A stretch of DNA of 64,000 bases from Bacteroides coprosuis DSM 18011 (GCA_000212915.1 CM001167.1:2038780-2102779); one strand, 5' to 3'. Counted from the first letter of the stretch, positions 9,298 through 18,491 are shown. The notes: generated by a model from the letters alone, not told the origin. Program-made: numbers and translations.

Positions 9298-10806
9298 TTA
9301 TATCAGTTGAACTTTAAGTCGATTATTCTTTCCATAAAGTGTTATTTCTCTTCCACTTTTCAATTTCACTTTTAATGGAACTTCTTTACCATCGACAGTA
9401 AAGTACAATTCAGTAGATTGATTAATTAGCACACTCGATACTGCCCTCGTAGTAAGGGTTATGGCTTTCTTTCCTTGAATGGGATCAGCTTCTGCATAAC
9501 CAGTATCGGCTCCTACAAACTGAAAATTGTGTCCATTGGTAAGTGTTGCTTTCCACTTTGCCGTTTGTGGACTCTGGAGCCAAAAATGTATAGGAGGAGT
9601 TTTTTCTCCTTTATGAATACGTATCACATGGTCTTCATAGAAGTCTATATCATCAATTACGAGAGTAGGTACTTCATATTTTACTTCTGCATAGTTGTCG
9701 GACTGATATTCTACGTAGTTCCAAGGAAGTATATTTAACTCTAAATCAATATCATTTTTGTTGAGCTTAATTCGATGAACATAGTGTTTGTTTCTTTCTA
9801 GGTTATATTCGGGCTTTTCGCCATTTAAACCCAATTTTTCTCCTCGGGCAAACTCAAGATATTTGATACCTACTCCTTTCCAACTATTCTCGTAATTGGA
9901 AACAATGGGTAGCTGATACTCTTGATCATCAGCCAAACGAATATAAATATAAGGGACGGTTTCTGAATTTTCTTTCCATTCATTAGCACCCGAAAAATAT
10001 TCGGGTAAATAATTCAAGGTCTTGATTTGAAATTCTTCTCCACCGTCAACTATTCCTTCAAGGCTTAACTGACTCTTCTTACTAGCCGATAGCTTTGCTG
10101 GGAAAAAGGGAAAGATGGAAGTTGTGGTATTTCGTATCTGTACCCCTTCTATCTTTTTATATGAACCAGATAACCCTTGAATATCTTTAAAACCTTCTCC
10201 CTTTAATATCAAGCTTATTTTAGCTACGGCACGTTCTAGCTCCACAGGGCGAGCATTTTTTAGTAATTCAAATGAATGAGGATGTGTCTTTGTTCCTCCT
10301 TTGGGAATGTAAACACCTTCTTGAATGTGAGTCATCAACAAGCCTTTATTGGGAATGTCCGAATTGTTCCATTGTCCCTCTTTTACTTCAAGCTCCTTGA
10401 GCTGCTCACGAGTAGTAATCTTACTTAATTTATTTTTTACTACAGATGATGGATTAGCTAAAAAATAGAAATCATACATTCCTGGTACTACTGCTATCCA
10501 TTCATTGGTTTCTAGTGGGGTATGTACCACAGGGTCTTTCAATGTCAACGTTTTGCGTTTGACAAGTTTATGCGTATCGTGATCAAAAAGAAATACTTCT
10601 AGTTCTTTCACTAAGAACTCTTCATCTACTACTTGCTCATTCCATGCAGAGCGTGTAAATAGAAGGTAGCTCAAGTTGGCGTCTGATTGCCCCACCACTG
10701 ATTCGCTTGTACCTAGCGTTGGTAGCAAGTCGGACTGACATGAAGTAAGCAAGCCTATGATTAGTACCAAACCCAAGTTCATCCCACATTTCATCATTTT
10801 ACCCAT
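9298..10806 (-). CDS. Mfa3-like fimbrial accessory lipoprotein
   Basis: About 502 residues from the ATG at 10806 (MGKMMKCGMNLGLVLIIGLL, then TSCQSD lipobox). The open frame continues upstream, but that part overlaps the end of the mfa2-like gene, so the internal Met is chosen; ATG at 10797 is also possible. The N-terminal domain (LLFTRSAWNEQVVDEEFLVK, then LEVFLFDHDTHKLV) is fimbrillin-like, with an Arg that could be the strand-exchange cleavage site. ILPWNYV near residue 360 resembles the end of the second pilin domain. About 100 further residues form a beta-rich tail. It lies third in the operon, the place of mfa3 in Porphyromonas gingivalis. Confidence 0.72.
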   Translation of the reverse strand: MGKMMKCGMNLGLVLIIGLLTSCQSDLLPTLGTSESVVGQSDANLSYLLFTRSAWNEQVVDEEFLVKELEVFLFDHDTHKLVKRKTLTLKDPVVHTPLETNEWIAVVPGMYDFYFLANPSSVVKNKLSKITTREQLKELEVKEGQWNNSDIPNKGLLMTHIQEGVYIPKGGTKTHPHSFELLKNARPVELERAVAKISLILKGEGFKDIQGLSGSYKKIEGVQIRNTTTSIFPFFPAKLSASKKSQLSLEGIVDGGEEFQIKTLNYLPEYFSGANEWKENSETVPYIYIRLADDQEYQLPIVSNYENSWKGVGIKYLEFARGEKLGLNGEKPEYNLERNKHYVHRIKLNKNDIDLELNILPWNYVEYQSDNYAEVKYEVPTLVIDDIDFYEDHVIRIHKGEKTPPIHFWLQSPQTAKWKATLTNGHNFQFVGADTGYAEADPIQGKKAITLTTRAVSSVLINQSTELYFTVDGKEVPLKVKLKSGREITLYGKNNRLKVQLI

Positions 10807-10817
10807 AATTATTCCTA

Positions 10818-11771
10818 TTAATCTATTCCTAACTCTGTATCGTAACTGTGAATTAACCAATCGTTTACCCAGATAGCCGAACAATAGAAAGTATAACAAT
10901 CTTTGCATCTATCACTTAGTTTAAACTTGAGTTCAAAATCGTTTTCACAATCGATATTTATATTGTAGTTTTTCATTAATATGCTTCCCAAAAGATCACC
11001 TTGGTAGATGATTTCATTACTTCGTTTATTACGAATGATCAACTCATTTTGCTGCCCCATCTTTAAATCTAAGACGTGAAAATAGCTTTGAGATTCATTC
11101 TTCTCTACACTATAATTCTTTTGATAGGTAAGTTGTGGCTGATGAGTAGGCAAACTACCATCTCCATTCTGTAGCCCATTAGCTGAGCGTATGATAACTT
11201 CAAAGTTATTGATATCCTCTTCTACTGATTCATCTAGTGTGAGTAGCACCTTTATGCGATTGGTCTTTTCAACCATAGGAATCGCAATCTCTTTAAATAC
11301 AGAACCTTCACCTTTAGCACGGGGTGTTTCAAAAGTTTCACTTTCACCGATATATAGAGGTTCTAATTCTGTAACTTGTACTTGATTTTCTTTTTGAGAA
11401 AGTGACAGATAAGCATCTGTTGTTTTTTGTACGACAGACTCTGTATAGCTCTTATCTACCCCACTCCATACTTTTATTTTATAAGTTCCTTGAGGTAAAA
11501 CTAGAGTAAGTCCATTCTCTTCTGTTTGCGTCCACTCTTCTCTTTTTATCTGCTTGATAAGATTATCTTGATCGTCAAAAGTGAGAATGCGTAAATCTTT
11601 TAGCTCCGTAAAAGGAGTTTTTAGCGATGAACACGCATGGGTATGATAGAAACGAAGTGATACACCTGTTTCGCAATCTTCTAGATTATCATAAATAAAG
11701 GCATCACAACTAGTTAGGCTTATAAAAATCAGAAGAGAGAATACTTGAAGTATTCTATGAATTGATTTCAT
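10818..11771 (-). CDS. FimB/Mfa2-family fimbrial anchor lipoprotein
   Basis: 317 residues. The signal peptide ends in a lipobox (LLIFISLTSCDAF), followed by YDNLEDCETGVSLRFYHT, the hallmark start of the FimB/Mfa2 family, which anchors the fimbrial shaft to the outer membrane and limits its length. A mid region with the AYLSLSQ and MVEKTNRIKVLLTL strands and a Cys-containing C-terminus (RCKDCYTFYC) follow. It comes directly after the major fimbrillin gene, as mfa2 follows mfa1. The next gene starts 11 bases after its stop. The C-terminal cysteine pair is not something I recall as general for the family. Confidence 0.85.
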   Translation of the reverse strand: MKSIHRILQVFSLLIFISLTSCDAFIYDNLEDCETGVSLRFYHTHACSSLKTPFTELKDLRILTFDDQDNLIKQIKREEWTQTEENGLTLVLPQGTYKIKVWSGVDKSYTESVVQKTTDAYLSLSQKENQVQVTELEPLYIGESETFETPRAKGEGSVFKEIAIPMVEKTNRIKVLLTLDESVEEDINNFEVIIRSANGLQNGDGSLPTHQPQLTYQKNYSVEKNESQSYFHVLDLKMGQQNELIIRNKRSNEIIYQGDLLGSILMKNYNINIDCENDFELKFKLSDRCKDCYTFYCSAIWVNDWLIHSYDTELGID

Positions 11772-11849
11772 GCTGAATATTTTAAAATTGGTCTACAGAA
11801 AACCAACTGTTTTCTGCAGACCAATAGAAAATGTATAATTGAGTATTAG

Positions 11850-13305
11850 TTAGTAATCGTTTCCTAAATCCATGTTATAAGAATTTAAGCCCCAATCAAG
11901 AACAGAAATCTTCACTGATAAATAAGTTTTATCTAGTTCTAGTGGATCTGTTGGATCAATAGGATTTCCTGGATCTTCTGTCCCTGGCTTAGTAGGCTCA
12001 TTAGGATCGAGTGGATTATAAGGTAAACCGATTTCTTTGAAACCTGTGATATGTACGTGATACACTTGGTTGCGAACGGTTGGAGATGTTTTTGTTTTCG
12101 TTTGATCTACCTCGCTACCAGGAGTAACATTAGGGTTCAACCAAAGTACATACTTCATTACACCTTCACGGTATGCTCTTACTTTTTGTCCACCTTTAAC
12201 TGCATTAATAGCAGCTTTTTCATCCGCATAGAACTTACCATCAGTCATACCTAAGAACAAGTCTGAACCTTCAGTGTATTTTGCCTCTGTATCAGCTAAA
12301 GCAGCACTAGGTTTAAACTTAGCTCTTACCTCAAAGTAAGTAGTATTTCCTTTTCTATAATCAGCCTCTCCGTGAGTTACAGGAAGTACAAACTTACTTA
12401 CTGCTTCTTCTTCTAAAGCCTTTTTAATGCTGTCTTTGTCTGCAACACTCGACTCTATTTTTGAAACTTCTGTAAATTGTTTAAGTCCAGAAAAATCATA
12501 TATCTTCACTACTTCTGTATTCCAAGGAGTATTAACAGGAATGTAAGTGTAGTTAGGAGTTTCTAGATTCGACGACTTTTTCATTCCGAAAAAGCTGTTG
12601 TTACTTAGCCCTACAGCATAAGTAAGCTTTGTTACTTCTATCTGACTTACCGAGTCTCCTTTACTGTTCTTTACATCAATTTTAGATGCTATAGCAGCGC
12701 TTTGTGTCATTATAGCACGAGCCACAACACGCTCTACCTCTACTTGAATTTGGTTACCTACTCCACTGATTGCTTTATCTTGTGATACTTTAGGCGCAAT
12801 CGTTAATGAAGATACTTTAGCATTGGTCATAAGAATTAGGTCTTCACCTTTGTCAGATTTGGATATTTCAGAAGCCAATTTCTTGATTTCTTCTTCAAAC
12901 TTATCATCAAAGTTAGCTGCATTACTCTTTATTAGTTTTTTTGCCAAATCTTTTGTAGCATTCAGTACAACGTAAGCTTTAATATCACCAGCAGTAGCTA
13001 CAACGGCTTTATTGAAAGTCAAAATACCCTCTTTAATTTTAAAACTAGAGGTGTCAAAACGAGTGTAATCTACCTTTTCATTGTTTACAAGGAATACATG
13101 TACCGATTCAATTTTATCTCTACCACTCCATACATGCTTCAAAGATGCTCTTGTAGAGGCTGCACCAGGTACCGAAATGGATATTCCAGCACTAAGTATT
13201 ACTGTTTGAATTCTGAGTTTTTTCATCGATGCTGTCATTATTCGAGCATGCGAATAGTAGGACTGACATTAATGCCAAGCCTAAGCTTTTTTTCATAAAT
13301 TTCAT
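11850..13305 (-). pseudogene. mfa1: Mfa1-family major fimbrillin, +1 frameshift after the signal peptide
   Basis: The large frame (11850-13238) encodes a protein closely like Mfa1 of Porphyromonas gingivalis: shared DYRKGNTTYF, a SDLFLGMTDGKFYAD segment, a VRNQVYHVHITGFKEIGLPY stretch, a Pro-rich DPNEPTKPGTEDPGNP linker and a terminal VLDWGLNSYNMDL. In its own frame it has no signal peptide. One frame over, ATG 13305 encodes a good lipoprotein signal (MKFMKKSLGLALMSVLLFAC, then SNNDSIDEKTQ) that runs into TAG. The two frames overlap around an A6 run (T6 on the plus strand, 13218-13223). Removing one A joins them as ...SIDEKLRIQTVILSAGISIS. It is therefore one gene with a homopolymer indel: phase variation, mutation or consensus error. 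The shaft subunit is not exported unless the frame is corrected. Confidence 0.85.
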
Positions 13306-13582
13306 GCGATTGTTAGTTTGTTGTTTTTAATTGAAGGAGCTTGTCTAATTCTCCCTTTAAAAAACCAATTTTAGTATTGTTGTTCATTAATTATAGCTAC
13401 GCATAGCTTTAGTTTCTAAATAGTTATTACCAATATTTAAAAGTATATGACAAGTAAATTATTTAATATTTCAACTTCTCATTTTTACATTCATATTTTA
13501 AGTATAAGTATTTATATATGGGATGGCAAGGGTATAACTTGCCTTTTATATCCACAACAAGGGTTTTTTCTCTTTGCGGCTG

Positions 13583-13590
13583 CAAATTTA
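13583..13590 (-). promoter_or_regulatory. Predicted -7 element of the fimbrial operon
   Basis: On the minus strand this reads TAAATTTG, a match to TAnnTTTG. It lies about 280 bases upstream of the fimbrillin ATG, implying a long leader that contains a small GGCAAG/CTTGCC hairpin (about 13528-13546). The direct repeats at 13609-13641 sit immediately upstream, over the -33 position, which suggests an activator-dependent promoter. Confidence 0.4.
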
Positions 13591-13608
13591 AAAAGTATTT
13601 TCTTTTAT

Positions 13609-13641
13609 ACTGTTTACAAAATGTGTCAATCTGTTTACAAA
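13609..13641. promoter_or_regulatory. Direct repeat pair, candidate AraC-type operator
   Basis: ACTGTTTACAAA at 13609-13620 and TCTGTTTACAAA at 13630-13641 are direct repeats starting 21 bp apart, two helical turns. This is the geometry of AraC half-sites. They lie 18 bp upstream of the predicted -7 box of the fimbrial operon, and an AraC-family gene is adjacent. Binding is inferred, not shown. Confidence 0.45.
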
Positions 13642-13766
13642 GAGTACCCCTTTGGGTAGTCAAGCAAAAGAGTGTATCAAGCCCTCTTTTAAATTTACAT
13701 ATCAAGATGCAAGCTAAAAGAATTTGACTTTTAAAAAGATATTTTGACTAAAGCATAAGTGCATCA

Positions 13767-13821
13767 TGACACCGACATGATGATACGATGACACCGACAT
13801 GTCATCGTCTTATCGGTGTCA
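13767..13821. repeat. Dispersed 13-mer repeat, locus 2 (two direct plus one facing copy)
   Basis: TGACACCGACATG occurs at 13767-13779 and again at 13789-13801, 22 bp on. A facing variant CTTATCGGTGTCA follows at 13809-13821, 20 bp on. The flank at 13739-13756 (ATATTTTGACTAAAGCAT) is nearly identical to the flank of locus 4 at 26806-26823, so the repeated element is longer than the palindrome. It lies between the end of the AraC gene and the fimbrial promoter. Confidence 0.85.
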
Positions 13822-13958
13822 AAATAAAGAGAACAAAGCTAGCTTTACCTGTTAAAACAGGATAATAGAATAGGCTAGCCCCTTACTTCCGATATTTAGT
13901 TATCAATAAAAAGAATAGAACTCATTACGTGAGTAAAAAGAATGAAAAGTAAAGCGAT

Positions 13959-14816
13959 CTAAGAGTTTTTATGTACTAAACTGCTAGGATTATCACCTAG
14001 ATATTGTTTGCAAAACCGATTAAACTGAGATGCAGAATTAAAGCCAAAATCAAACATAATTTCTTTGATACTAGCTTCGGGTTCGGACAATCGAAGAAGA
14101 ATAGCTTCAGATTTTTTTCGAATCATCCACTGCTTAGCAGTAACACCAAATTCTTCTTTAAAGCGTTCAAAGAACTGACTTCTACCCATATCTGAGAGCT
14201 TAATTAAATCGATCACATTATTTACATGATGATAATTCTTATAAACGAAGTCTTTAAACTTAAACTCTTTACTGAGTAAGGGATACATTAGTTTAACAAT
14301 CTGCTCTTTGGAGTAATACCCTTTTAAGTAGAAAAAGAACTCTTTTCTTTTGCAATCGTGATAATGTATGCAGTCTATACCCTTGGTCATTACCTCAATA
14401 AGCAAATTTAAAAACTGTTGCAAAGGAGCTAAAATAGGTGTAGGGTATAATTTGTAACCATCAAGTGGAACATATTCAGAATAATCTTCCCCATTGAGTT
14501 GCCTACAAGTTGAGGTATAGGTATCAAATCTCATAAGGACGACAGATGTAGGTTCGAGCATTTCTACAACAATATCAGATCCTTCGGGGATAAGAACCAT
14601 CTCTTCCGCAGCAATATCTATGGTAAATGTTTGATTATAATGAATTATTGCTTTGCCTTTTGTTACAAAATTCAAGTTGTTCGTTAGTTGGTTATCCACC
14701 TTCACTTTATGCCCTTCAGGGTAGTGGTAAATTTTGAAACCATAGTTCTCGGCATTTGCTAAGCCATTGCATTTACTACAGCCTAGTACCTTGTTTAGAC
14801 CTTGTGTTTGAGTCAT
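13959..14816 (-). CDS. AraC-family transcriptional regulator, probable fimbrial operon regulator
   Basis: 285 residues. The N-terminal 150 or so look like a cupin-type sensing domain (ITFVTKGKAIIHYN-like strands, EEMVLIPEGSDIVVEM). The C-terminal 100 carry the AraC double helix-turn-helix: LIKLSDMGRSQFFERFKEEF, then IKEIMFDFGFNSASQFNRFC, then LGDNPSSLV. An early CSKCNGL motif (Cys pair near residues 13-16) is notable and could bind metal or sense redox, which is speculation. The gene ends with TAG. It is transcribed toward the fimbrial operon, with the repeat cluster and operator-like direct repeats between them. Regulation of the fimbriae is inferred from position. Confidence 0.85.
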   Translation of the reverse strand: MTQTQGLNKVLGCSKCNGLANAENYGFKIYHYPEGHKVKVDNQLTNNLNFVTKGKAIIHYNQTFTIDIAAEEMVLIPEGSDIVVEMLEPTSVVLMRFDTYTSTCRQLNGEDYSEYVPLDGYKLYPTPILAPLQQFLNLLIEVMTKGIDCIHYHDCKRKEFFFYLKGYYSKEQIVKLMYPLLSKEFKFKDFVYKNYHHVNNVIDLIKLSDMGRSQFFERFKEEFGVTAKQWMIRKKSEAILLRLSEPEASIKEIMFDFGFNSASQFNRFCKQYLGDNPSSLVHKNS

Positions 14817-14835
14817 TCTAATTAATTTGTGTGAC

Positions 14836-14849
14836 GTACCCGAGGGTAC
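14836..14849. promoter_or_regulatory. Short inverted repeat before the AraC-family gene
   Basis: GTACCCGAGGGTAC is a 6-bp inverted repeat around a GA centre, ending 20 bases upstream of the regulator's ATG. It could be an operator or a small hairpin in the leader. No partner copy elsewhere in the window was noticed. Confidence 0.25.
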
Positions 14850-15626
14850 ATAGTTTTAGTTAGTTTAAGTTGGAATTAAAAATTTCCACCTATTTCAATA
14901 GGCAAAAAAGTACAGAGTCAACACTCTGAATATTGGTCAAAAGTAACACCTAATCAAATAATTAAGTTTACATATAATGTCTTTATATTGACAAAAAGTC
15001 TGAAATAAAAGCGAAAAAAAGGCATTGTTTTGAAGATTAACACAAAGAGAGTTAAAAGTTTTAGTTGCAACTACCCATTACCACTAGTCTATAATACAAA
15101 AAGAAGACATTCTACCCCCTTTCGTTTATACTACTTGGTATGCTGTGGTATTTTATGATTGGTGCGTATTACGATATGTACTAGTTACACACTGTAGAAA
15201 AAGAAAGAGTAGTAAGATCTCACTAATAGTAAAATCATATCTCCTATTTTACTATTACAAAGGAATTTTGAATAGAATAAAATGTGTTAATTTATGAAAC
15301 AGTGTTCTGCCATTTCTACGATTGAGAAAATAATTCAAGGGTATGCTCATACTCTATTCTTTTAGGTTCAGTCATAGAATTAGATTTTACATGCATTTCC
15401 CCCTAATTTAACAACTCCTTCGTAATAAGTAAAGTAAAATTACAGAATAAGTGAGTGGGTTGGGTAATTAATTAGATAGAACATTGGGACGATGAGGGCA
15501 TGTAGAGAGCATAAACTGAATCGTTTCTCTATAAATAAAAATATTGACTAGTTAACTAAGTAACTATTTGTTATTCACCAAAATAATACCTATATTGAAT
15601 AGTGTAATATCAAACCTTTATCTATT
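14850..15626. other. Divergent intergenic region, no gene recognised
   Basis: Nearly 0.8 kb between divergent genes. No convincing coding frame, RNA gene, terminator hairpin or repeat-family copy was seen. Promoters for both flanking genes should lie here, but no perfect TAnnTTTG box was identified. Confidence 0.4.
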
Positions 15627-16136
15627 ATGATTTACAGGTTTAGCTCAACTCCTAGTAAGGTGTACAGAGTAACTACAGGTACACTGACGATTTTAGCCCT
15701 CTTTCTGTTGGGTCTAATGGTTTTGAGCGTTTTCAAGGAATATTATATACCTGTGGGTATCTATTCTTTCTTATTCCTTGCAGTAGTTGCATTAAGATTG
15801 TACATCTTTAGTTCAAAGATAAATGAAGTGGCTGTTACAGCCCAAGAAGTAATAATAAGCACACAGTTCTCCGAAATTGTGATTCCCCTATCGGCCATTG
15901 CCGATGTTTATGCCGCAGATGTAATTAGCGAATCTACTTTGCAGGTTATGGGTGCCAATATGGTTGTAGGGAATTTGCCTCGTTACTTCAACTCCAATCT
16001 GAAGAATCATCGCTTCTATATAAATAATAACAGTAATTTGGTATGTATGCATACCCAATACTACACCTATCAATTTAGTTGCGACAACCCTCTTCAACTA
16101 GTTCAAAGGATTGAAGAGAATCGTTCTTTGAAGTAG
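15627..16136 (+). CDS. Small membrane protein with bacterial PH-like domain
   Basis: 169 residues. Two hydrophobic helices form the N-terminal part (TGTLTILALFLLGLMVLSVF and GIYSFLFLAVVALRLYIF), followed by about 100 residues of beta-rich cytoplasmic sequence ending in a helix (NPLQLVQRIEEN). The arrangement resembles bacterial PH-domain membrane proteins (bPH / DUF304-like). VTAQEVIISTQFSEIVIPLS is the sort of strand pair seen at the start of that fold. Function is unknown. The gene stops with TAG. It stands alone between long noncoding stretches. Confidence 0.6.
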   Translation: MIYRFSSTPSKVYRVTTGTLTILALFLLGLMVLSVFKEYYIPVGIYSFLFLAVVALRLYIFSSKINEVAVTAQEVIISTQFSEIVIPLSAIADVYAADVISESTLQVMGANMVVGNLPRYFNSNLKNHRFYINNNSNLVCMHTQYYTYQFSCDNPLQLVQRIEENRSLK

Positions 16137-16478
16137 TTTCTTTTATAAAAAATAACCCAAAAGTGTGATACACTTTAAGCTTTGTCATGTTCTTTATACA
16201 AGCTCAAATACATATTGAAGCTAATATTTAGAACTTATGTTTAATAACATGTATAGCAGAGTGTTAAAAGGATATTTTTAACACCTAATGAGCCTTTTTA
16301 CACTAAACAAATTAAGGTTTTTGTTGGTTATATTATATATAGAGAACTATTACAAATAATTAATAAAATAAAGAAGAGCTAATGCTCTAAACTCAATAAA
16401 TAAATAGATACGTAGTTTGCTATTAAGCCCAATAACAAATTAAAGTATCGCAGTTTTAATCTTTTAAAGTTATATAGT
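16137..16478. other. Intergenic stretch, nothing recognised
   Basis: About 340 A+T-rich bases. No frame, hairpin terminator with T run, RNA gene or repeat copy was recognised. Confidence 0.4.
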
Positions 16479-16742
16479 ATGGATAATGTTCAATTAATCA
16501 ATCAAGCAGTAAACTTATTCTTCCAGCGTAATCCTGCTATAGATGTAGCGATTCCAAAGGATTTAATGCCATTATGCATTGAATTGGGATTATTTGGAAG
16601 TGAAGAACAAACAGGCTGGCCATTGCGCAATGTGTTGACGGATATAGATCAAGAGGGGAATCTTAAACTTATCCCTAGCATGAAGCCTGTACGTAAACCA
16701 AAGAACACTTATTGGTTCTTTGTTAGAAAAAATAAGGAATAA
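16479..16742 (+). CDS. Small conserved-looking hypothetical protein, 87 residues
   Basis: 87 residues, soluble, no signal peptide. It begins MDNVQLINQAVNLFFQRNP and continues DVAIPKDLMPLCIELGLFG, then a GWPLRNVLTDID segment and a basic C-terminus (PVRKPKNTYWFFVRKNKE). I recall similar short proteins annotated as hypothetical in Bacteroides genomes, but no function. The pattern of helix, short loops and basic tail might suit a DNA- or protein-binding role, which is a guess. A terminator-like hairpin follows about 105 bases after the stop. Confidence 0.65.
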   Translation: MDNVQLINQAVNLFFQRNPAIDVAIPKDLMPLCIELGLFGSEEQTGWPLRNVLTDIDQEGNLKLIPSMKPVRKPKNTYWFFVRKNKE

Positions 16743-16846
16743 CGCACGTATTCTCCTGTAAGTCTACAAACAACAAAAAGTATGTTCAGCAACTAACAAC
16801 ATTGAGCCTACCCAAAAGTACTAGACATGTAGTGTGAAAAAATTTG

Positions 16847-16893
16847 AGGCATCTGTGAAGTAGAAATTCTCTCTAAAACAGATGCCTTCTTTG
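16847..16893 (+). terminator. Probable terminator after the 87-residue protein gene
   Basis: AGGCATCTGT (16847-16856) pairs with ACAGATGCCT (16878-16887), followed by TCTTTGT. The loop is 21 bases, longer than usual. Apart from this hairpin, nothing is recognised in the 375-base space 16743-17117. Confidence 0.55.
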
Positions 16894-17117
16894 TGTCTTA
16901 CCCCTCTATTCTACTTCACTCGATACTTTATAAAAGTATTATATATTTCTATTATTCAATATTTTAAAAGATACTGTATATTCGTATCGGCTAGCCCAAC
17001 TATCTTATTAAACCTTTGTTGAAAGATTTTCACGAAATAGTATGCTCTTATAATCTTTTCTTTACAAAGTTTGTTATATTGAGTATAGAACATTAACTCA
17101 TTTAAACCCAACCGACT

Positions 17118-17441
17118 ATGACAAATTTTATTGTAGCATTATTGATTATGGCAGTGGGCATCATCGTTAGTATGTATGGTTCCTCCCTCAATAGTAATCT
17201 TTTAAATGTAGATTATATTTTTGTAGCTCCTTTCTTTTATTACCTAGTAATAGGAGTATTTCCTCGCTTACAAAATAAAAACTTAATGACTAGTTTGGGC
17301 GGTATATTAATGTGTATCGTGATATATGCTTTTATTAATTATTGGGGAGATATGGAGATTATTACTCCTATTTTAATCACTGCTGTTGTGAGTACACTGA
17401 TAACCTATGTGTTATTACGTTTAATTTATAAAAGAGAATAG
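17118..17441 (+). CDS. Small integral membrane protein, 107 residues
   Basis: An all-hydrophobic protein with four predicted membrane helices: FIVALLIMAVGIIVSMYG, VDYIFVAPFFYYLVIGVF, SLGGILMCIVIYAFINYW and ITPILITAVVSTLITYVLL. It ends with the basic tail RLIYKRE and TAG. No family recognised. The next small gene begins 58 bases later and may be in the same transcript. Confidence 0.6.
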   Translation: MTNFIVALLIMAVGIIVSMYGSSLNSNLLNVDYIFVAPFFYYLVIGVFPRLQNKNLMTSLGGILMCIVIYAFINYWGDMEIITPILITAVVSTLITYVLLRLIYKRE

Positions 17442-17499
17442 TTGCTCTGCTTGAGAATTACTAAAAAGAATAACTATATTTCCACAAAATATTCAGAAT

Positions 17500-17688
17500 A
17501 TGGAAAAGAAACAATTGACTCCAGAAGAAGAGCAAGCCCAATTGCAATTAAGGATTAAGCAATTAGAGAAAGAACTAGAACACGCAAATTTGCAAAAGCT
17601 TGCCTTGAATACTCTCATAGATATTGCCGAAAAGAGCGAAGGCATACAGATTAGAAATAGAAAAAAGACTAAGCCACCAAAGTCTTAA
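17500..17688 (+). CDS. Short coiled-coil protein, possibly a leftover of a transposase OrfA
   Basis: 62 residues: an acidic start, one long predicted coiled coil (QLRIKQLEKELEHANLQKLA), then LNTLIDIAEKSEGIQIR and a basic tail. The pattern of coiled coil, TLIDIAE, (I/V)xIRxK and a basic end resembles the C-terminus of IS3-type OrfA proteins of Bacteroidetes, which carry a leucine zipper. No helix-turn-helix, no OrfB and no terminal inverted repeats are present. It is either a decayed fragment or a small independent gene. The assignment is from memory of the motif only. Confidence 0.45.
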   Translation: MEKKQLTPEEEQAQLQLRIKQLEKELEHANLQKLALNTLIDIAEKSEGIQIRNRKKTKPPKS

Positions 17689-17816
17689 CCCTGCATGTAT
17701 AAGCTAAAAGAACTACTCATCCCTATCGAAGTCAAAAGAAGAGAACTAAAATATTTGTTGAATATACTTTGTCCTATCTCTTTTGTATTTATCTTTAGGG
17801 ATAACCCAATATCAAC

Positions 17817-18464
17817 ATGAAAAGACTATTCATTATTTTTTGTTTATGCATACTCATCCCTCATACTATCCAAGCGATAAATCCTATTCAATGGGGTGTT
17901 ACTATAGGAGCTAGTAGATCTACAATAAAAGATAATCCCTACTCGTCTGTTGACCCTAAGTGGGGCTTTCATGGAGGTGTAAAAGCTATTTTGCCTTTGC
18001 AAGGTTTTTTCTATTTGGAAGGTAGTGCCTTGTTTTCTGGCAAAGGTTATAAGGCAGATTGGTATGTGAATAATGATCAACCCCCTGCTGGCACACCATC
18101 TAATGAAAATGGAGGCTCTGAATTAACCCGAACTAGCTATTATCTTGATATCCCCATCCATATAGGATACAAATATCCTTTCATACACGGAGTTAGTCTA
18201 TATGCTAGTGTGGGTCCCTATGTGGGAGTTGGGCTTTTTGGTAAAGAAGAAACCCATTCGGGTACTTATAAGGAATCAGTTGATTTATATGAAACAGGCT
18301 CGGGAGATAAGCGTTTCGACTTTGGAATGGGTTTTCGTGTTGGAGCCGAACTAGGCAATCACTTTCAACTTGGCTTTGGCTACGACTGGGGCTTTATAAA
18401 GAGTTCTGTTGATGATGATTCTCAAAATAGGAATTTACTCTTTTCTCTCAGTTATCTGTTTTAG
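17817..18464 (+). CDS. Outer-membrane beta-barrel protein (PorT-like family)
   Basis: 215 residues. An N-terminal signal peptide (MKRLFIIFCLCILIPHTIQA) is followed by alternating amphipathic strands rich in Gly and aromatics. Examples are IQWGVTIGASRSTIKDN, GGVKAILPLQGFFYLEGSAL, SYYLDIPIHIGYKYPF and GLYASVGPYVGVG-type strands. The terminal LLFSLSYLF is a typical barrel C-terminus with a final Phe. It fits the OMP_b-brl_2 / PorT-like small barrels of Bacteroidetes (about eight strands). Function is unknown. The stop is a double TAG TAG, and a good terminator follows within 30 bases. Confidence 0.75.
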   Translation: MKRLFIIFCLCILIPHTIQAINPIQWGVTIGASRSTIKDNPYSSVDPKWGFHGGVKAILPLQGFFYLEGSALFSGKGYKADWYVNNDQPPAGTPSNENGGSELTRTSYYLDIPIHIGYKYPFIHGVSLYASVGPYVGVGLFGKEETHSGTYKESVDLYETGSGDKRFDFGMGFRVGAELGNHFQLGFGYDWGFIKSSVDDDSQNRNLLFSLSYLF

Positions 18465-18491
18465 TAGAGAGTCTGAGTAAAGGATATTACA

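Noticed and set aside
13447-13727. Three overlapping small frames on both strands between the fimbrillin and AraC genes.
   Set aside because: They lie over the promoter and leader region, overlap each other and have no recognisable product or start signals.
17500-18464. An intact insertion sequence around the short coiled-coil gene.
   Set aside because: No transposase catalytic part, terminal inverted repeats or target duplication could be seen.
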